From the NCBI GenBank assembly GCA_007116445.1, contig SKIM01000023.1, positions 1-10,480 of the forward strand: a stretch of DNA of 10,480 nucleotides, in the 5' to 3' direction. The notes beneath the pieces were generated by a model. It did not search any database and was not told where the DNA came from. It saw only the letters and a list, made by a program, of their open reading frames with translations. Both the position numbers and the translations under genes were made by a program. Every line of letters begins with the position of its first letter. The stretch's first letter is position 1. The stretch is from Natronohydrobacter sp. (lineage in GTDB: Bacteria; Pseudomonadota; Alphaproteobacteria; Rhodobacterales; Rhodobacteraceae). Of the stretch, positions 7,826 through 10,480 are shown one piece after another.

Positions 7826-8346
7826 CACGTCACCTCGCGATCAGATGCGAGGTCCGTCTCGGTGCGCCCGACCAGAACATCATCAGGGTCGCGCCAGAGC
7901 CGAAGCAGGAAATGGCCGCAATAATAGAGGATCACAGCCCCGGAAAAGGGAATGGCGGCGTAGATATAGCCCATCGGCAGGCGCAGCGTCGGGGTGATCT
8001 GCCCGGATGCCAGCGTTCGCGTCGTCAATGACCAGCCCCCACGGATCATGACAAGGATCGCGAATCCGGCAATCAGCGCAAGCACCACGACGTTCAGGAT
8101 CTGTCGGGCGCGGCGCGGGAGCATCATGGGCAGGATATCAATCGCGAGATGCCTTGCTTGCCCGAACGTGTAGGCCCCGCCGATCAGTGCCAGCCACATG
8201 AACATCAGCCGTGCAAATTCGGATGTGACTGTGCTGGGTGCCTGCAGCACATAGCGCGACACCACCTGCCAGACGATCCCGCAAACAATGACCGCGAAAA
8301 TCGCCGCAATGGCCCAACCCAAAACAGTGTCGACATGACGCTTCAT
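7825..8346 (-). CDS. dctQ: TRAP transporter small permease (DctQ family)
   Basis: This 173-residue inner-membrane protein with four hydrophobic segments (about 9-30, 43-60, 82-102 and 126-148) is the DctQ subunit that pairs with DctM. Typical features are SRYVL at 30-34 after the first helix, the E-F-A-R-L-M-F-M-W pattern at 43-51, HLAID at 66-70 between helices 2 and 3, and a PMGYIYAAIP-like entry to helix 4 (124-133). The frame is open 13 codons further upstream. The ATG at 8346 is preferred because a strong GGAGG (complement of 8355-8359) lies 8 bases before it. This is the first gene of the six-gene minus-strand operon, so its leader carries the control region. A likely operator lies 49-64 bases upstream of the start. 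Confidence 0.93.
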   Translation of the reverse strand: MKRHVDTVLGWAIAAIFAVIVCGIVWQVVSRYVLQAPSTVTSEFARLMFMWLALIGGAYTFGQARHLAIDILPMMLPRRARQILNVVVLALIAGFAILVMIRGGWSLTTRTLASGQITPTLRLPMGYIYAAIPFSGAVILYYCGHFLLRLWRDPDDVLVGRTETDLASDREVT

Positions 8347-8389
8347 CCCCCAATCCTCCCCAGGGTGCTGCCCCAGTTCTGGCAAAGGA

Positions 8390-8416
8390 ATGATAATTGG
8401 TCAACCAATTTGTAAA
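8390..8416 (-). promoter_or_regulatory. Candidate promoter for the dctQM-GH31-uxuB-uxaC-kdgK operon
   Basis: Read on the minus strand, TTTACA (complement of 8411-8416, 5 of 6 to the -35 consensus) is followed by TATCAT (complement of 8390-8395, 5 of 6 to the -10 consensus). The spacer is 15 bases, shorter than the usual 16-18, which lowers confidence. The operator occupies the spacer and touches the -10. The predicted start near 8383 would leave a leader of about 37 bases before the dctQ ATG at 8346, enough for the GGAGG ribosome-binding site. Confidence 0.3.
8395..8410. promoter_or_regulatory. Palindromic operator of GntR (UxuR/ExuR/FadR-subfamily) type
   Basis: The site is AATTGGTCAACCAATT, two perfect 7-base arms (AATTGGT and ACCAATT) around a central CA. 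It matches, apart from the centre, the known E. coli UxuR/ExuR box (AATTGGTATACCAATT). The core TGGT-N2-ACCA is the general half-site pattern of FadR-subfamily GntR regulators. It lies between divergently transcribed dctQ and dctP in a glucuronate catabolic locus, exactly where a hexuronate-responsive repressor would be expected. The regulator itself is not encoded in the window. The palindrome is seen directly; the assignment to a UxuR-like protein is inference from motif and context. Confidence 0.75.
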
Positions 8417-8516
8417 ATAGATTGACAAGATTTGGTTTTGGCTGGCATCTTTTCGGCGCGGGGCGGCTGAGGGGCGCCCGGTTCCAAATGATCCACGATC
8501 CTGGGAGGATATGACA

Positions 8517-9500
8517 ATGACCCAACTTTCGCGCATCCTGACGATGGCTGGCGTCGCCAGCCTCGGCTTCGCCACAGTCGCGCAGGCGCAGACCTTGCTG
8601 CGGCTCAACCACAACAATCCCGAAGATCATCCGACGCATATCAGCATGGAGTTCATGGGCGAGCGCTTCTCGGAGCTGACCGACGGCGCCTATCGCATTC
8701 AGGTCTTCCCCAATGCACAACTGGGAACCCAGCGCGAATCGATGGAGCTGGTCCAGAGCTGCGCGCTGGAAATGGCGCGCTCGAACGCGTCTGAACTGGA
8801 AGCTTTTGAACCGCTCTACAGCGCCATCAACCTGCCCTTCATTTTCCAGAGCGAAGATCACTTCGAAGCAGTCATCAATGGCGAAGTGGGTCAGCGCATC
8901 CTCGACGCCTCGGTCGACAAGGGGTTCCGCGGCGTTGCCTTTCTGACAGAAGGCGCGCGGTCTTTCTATGGCGATCGCCCGATCCATTCGCCGGCTGATC
9001 TGGCGGGGGTGAATGTGCGCGTGCAGCCCAGCCCCTCTGCCATACGCATGGTCGAGCTCTTGGGCGGCAACCCGACGCCGATTGACTGGGGTGAACTCTA
9101 CAGCGCGTTACAGCAGGGCGTGGTCAATATGGCAGAGAACAATCCGACCGCGCTGACCAATGCCCGGCATGGGGAAGTGGTGGATTACTTCTCACTCAAT
9201 GAGCACACCATCATTCCCTCGGTTGTCGTGATCTCGACCTGTGCGTGGAATGCCATGAGCGCCGAGCATCAGGACGCCTTGCGCACCGCTGCGCTGGAGG
9301 CGCAGGCGTTTCATTCCGAAAGCTGGAACGCGATCGCTGATGCCGCGCTCGAGACGGCACAAGCCGAAATGGGCGTAACCATCAACACGGTGGAGAAAGG
9401 CCCCTTCATCGAGGCGGTGATGCCGATGCATGATGAAGTGGCGGCTCAATCGCCAGCCTTGACCGAATTGATCGAAGCCATCAACGCACTCGCGGACTGA
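8517..9500 (+). CDS. dctP: TRAP transporter substrate-binding protein (DctP family)
   Basis: This periplasmic DctP-type binding protein (327 residues from this start) delivers an organic anion, probably glucuronate or a glucuronide, to DctQM. A Sec signal peptide is clear: positive start (Q-L-S-R), hydrophobic core and A-Q-A cleavage, giving a mature start at QTLLRLNHNN. Family marks include the early strand LLRLNHNNPEDHPTH, FPNAQLGTQRE, INLPFIF, and LAGVNVRVQPSP, where the Arg (about residue 168) matches the conserved carboxylate-binding arginine of DctP proteins. Next comes GGNPTPIDWGELYSALQQGV, the usual GA-PxPMxxxEVYxALQTGV-like block. ATG at 8517 is preferred over the in-frame ATG at 8511 because GGAGG at 8504-8508 is 8 bases from the former and only 2 from the latter. 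It is transcribed away from dctQM and is followed 21 bases later by the GH2 gene. Ligand identity cannot be read from sequence. Confidence 0.94.
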   Translation: MTQLSRILTMAGVASLGFATVAQAQTLLRLNHNNPEDHPTHISMEFMGERFSELTDGAYRIQVFPNAQLGTQRESMELVQSCALEMARSNASELEAFEPLYSAINLPFIFQSEDHFEAVINGEVGQRILDASVDKGFRGVAFLTEGARSFYGDRPIHSPADLAGVNVRVQPSPSAIRMVELLGGNPTPIDWGELYSALQQGVVNMAENNPTALTNARHGEVVDYFSLNEHTIIPSVVVISTCAWNAMSAEHQDALRTAALEAQAFHSESWNAIADAALETAQAEMGVTINTVEKGPFIEAVMPMHDEVAAQSPALTELIEAINALAD

Positions 9501-9521
9501 TCGCAGCAGGAAGGATAAAGA

Positions 9522-10480
9522 ATGCTCGAACGCTCATCCATCGGTGAAAATGCGCTTCAGGCTTTGCATGACGAGGCGTATGCACAGCCCTATGACGCGC
9601 GCAATCTGACCCATGACGGGTTGATCTTCACCTCCGGGCGTTCGGGCCTATCCCTCAGTGGCGACTGGAATTTCTGCGTTGACCTGCTCGATACCGGGTT
9701 GCGGCAGAAATGGTTTGCGATGCAGCCCGCCGCGCCGGAAGAGCGGACCGAGCCATGGGATTACGATCCCTATATGGGCGAGAGCGTGCCGGTCCCATCG
9801 AACTGGCAGATGCTGAAAGAGAAGTGGTACTTCTACGAGGGCAGTGCCTGGTACACACGGCCGCTCGATCATGTGGCTTGCACAGGTCGCCGTCAGGTGC
9901 TGCGCATCGGCGCGGCGAATTACGAGGCCAAGATTTTCCTGAACGGTCAGTTTCTGGGCAATCATCTGGGCGGCTCGACACCTTTCTGCGTGGAGCTGAC
10001 CGATCATCTGCGCGACGGGCGCAACTGGCTGATGATCTGTGTCAATAACAGTCGGACACGCGACCGGGTGCCCATGCGCAACACAGACTGGTTCAACTAC
10101 GGCGGCATTTATCGAGACGTGACGCTCTACGATCTGCCAGAAGCGTTTATCAGTGACCTGTTCGTGCGCCTGAGTGGCGATGGCTTGCAGGTTGAGATCG
10201 ATGTCGCGGTCGATGGGGCCGAGTACGGCTCATGCGTCGTGACCATCCCCGAACTGGGGCTGACGACAGAGGTCGCGCTGAAGCAGGGCAGGGGACATGC
10301 CGCCCTTGCCGCCACCCCCGAACTCTGGTCACCCGAAACCCCCAAGCTCTATGCCGTGTCGGCGCAATTCGGTGAAGACCGCGTCACGGACCGGGTCGGG
10401 TTCCGCACCATCACGCGGCAGGGCACGGAGATCCTGCTGAACGGCAAACCGATCTGGCTGCGCGGCATCTCGGTGCATGA
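9522..10480 (+). CDS. Glycoside hydrolase family 2, beta-glucuronidase-like (partial, cut by right edge)
   Basis: The first 319 residues of a GH2 enzyme are present; the frame is open to the window end. After a lead of about 40 residues comes the sugar-binding jelly-roll domain (about 42-205): LSLSGDWNF, VPVPSNWQ near 90-96, WYTRPL, then ICVNNSR at 172-178. FNYGGIYRDVTLY at 191-203 matches the FNYAGIHRSVMLY block of E. coli UidA. An immunoglobulin-like domain (about 206-300) ends in GFRTI, and the TIM barrel begins at LNGKPIWLRGISVH. The catalytic glutamates and the Asn-Lys motif that marks glucuronidases lie beyond the edge, so beta-galactosidase or another GH2 activity is not excluded. No signal peptide is seen, suggesting cytoplasmic action on imported glucuronides. 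The start at 9522 has AGGAAGGA at 9508-9515, 6 bases upstream. It is probably co-transcribed with dctP, and its product glucuronate would feed UxaC. Confidence 0.85.
   Translation, partial: MLERSSIGENALQALHDEAYAQPYDARNLTHDGLIFTSGRSGLSLSGDWNFCVDLLDTGLRQKWFAMQPAAPEERTEPWDYDPYMGESVPVPSNWQMLKEKWYFYEGSAWYTRPLDHVACTGRRQVLRIGAANYEAKIFLNGQFLGNHLGGSTPFCVELTDHLRDGRNWLMICVNNSRTRDRVPMRNTDWFNYGGIYRDVTLYDLPEAFISDLFVRLSGDGLQVEIDVAVDGAEYGSCVVTIPELGLTTEVALKQGRGHAALAATPELWSPETPKLYAVSAQFGEDRVTDRVGFRTITRQGTEILLNGKPIWLRGISVH

Larger units (their letters stand above)
8390..8418 (+). promoter_or_regulatory. Candidate promoter for dctP and the GH2 gene
   Basis: ATGATA at 8390-8395 (4 of 6 to the -35 consensus) and TAAAAT at 8413-8418 (5 of 6 to the -10 consensus) are separated by 17 bases. 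The palindromic operator fills most of the spacer, which would suit repression. A rival plus-strand promoter is the perfect TTGACA at 8422-8427 followed by a weak CATCTT at 8446-8451 with an 18-base spacer. Without a mapped transcript start, either or both could be used. The resulting leader would be roughly 60-90 bases. Confidence 0.35.

Noticed and set aside
8461..8479. GC-rich hairpin GGGCG...CGCCC in the dctP leader as a riboswitch or attenuator
   Set aside because: The stem is 5 base pairs with a 9-base loop in a GC-rich stretch. No conserved riboswitch core or alternative antiterminator structure is visible.
8511..8516. ATG at 8511 as the dctP start
   Set aside because: It lies 2 bases from the GGAGG Shine-Dalgarno, too close. 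The in-frame ATG at 8517 has the normal 8-base spacing. The difference is only two residues and does not affect the signal peptide.

Overview
The window looks like chromosomal DNA of an alphaproteobacterium, most probably a Rhodobacteraceae-type (roseobacter/Rhodobacter group) heterotroph. This rests on high GC, tight overlapping operons, a TRAP transporter in place of an ABC or PTS importer, and the protein sequences. The genus cannot be fixed from the sequence alone. The dominant theme is one catabolic island for glucuronic acid and glucuronides.

Layout. Positions 1-411 hold no gene I can name. There is an open reading stub entering from the left edge and a possible insertion-sequence end. 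From 8346 leftward to 412 runs one compact minus-strand operon: dctQ, dctM, a glycoside hydrolase family 31 gene, uxuB, uxaC, kdgK. Five of its six genes overlap the next by 1-4 bases or are separated from it by only 4 bases, so it is very likely one transcript. From 8517 rightward runs a divergent plus-strand unit: dctP, then, 21 bases later, a GH2 beta-glucuronidase-like gene cut by the right edge. The 170-base divergent region (8347-8516) carries a near-perfect GntR/UxuR-type palindrome, AATTGGTCAACCAATT at 8395-8410. It is flanked on both sides by promoter-like hexamers, so one repressor could control both units.

How the genes work together (inference from family knowledge). DctP captures an anionic sugar in the periplasm and DctQM brings it in. 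The GH2 and GH31 enzymes both lack visible signal peptides, so they probably cleave glycosides in the cytoplasm and release glucuronate. UxaC turns glucuronate into fructuronate, UxuB reduces this to mannonate, and mannonate dehydratase (UxuA, not in the window) would give 2-keto-3-deoxygluconate. KdgK phosphorylates that to KDPG for Entner-Doudoroff cleavage by an aldolase that is also not in the window. UxuA, the aldolase and the regulator may lie past the right edge or elsewhere.

The points most worth following are the TRAP system split across the two divergent units, the implied import of intact glucuronides by a TRAP transporter, the GH31 enzyme with an unusual W-N-D-N-N-E nucleophile motif, and the shared operator.
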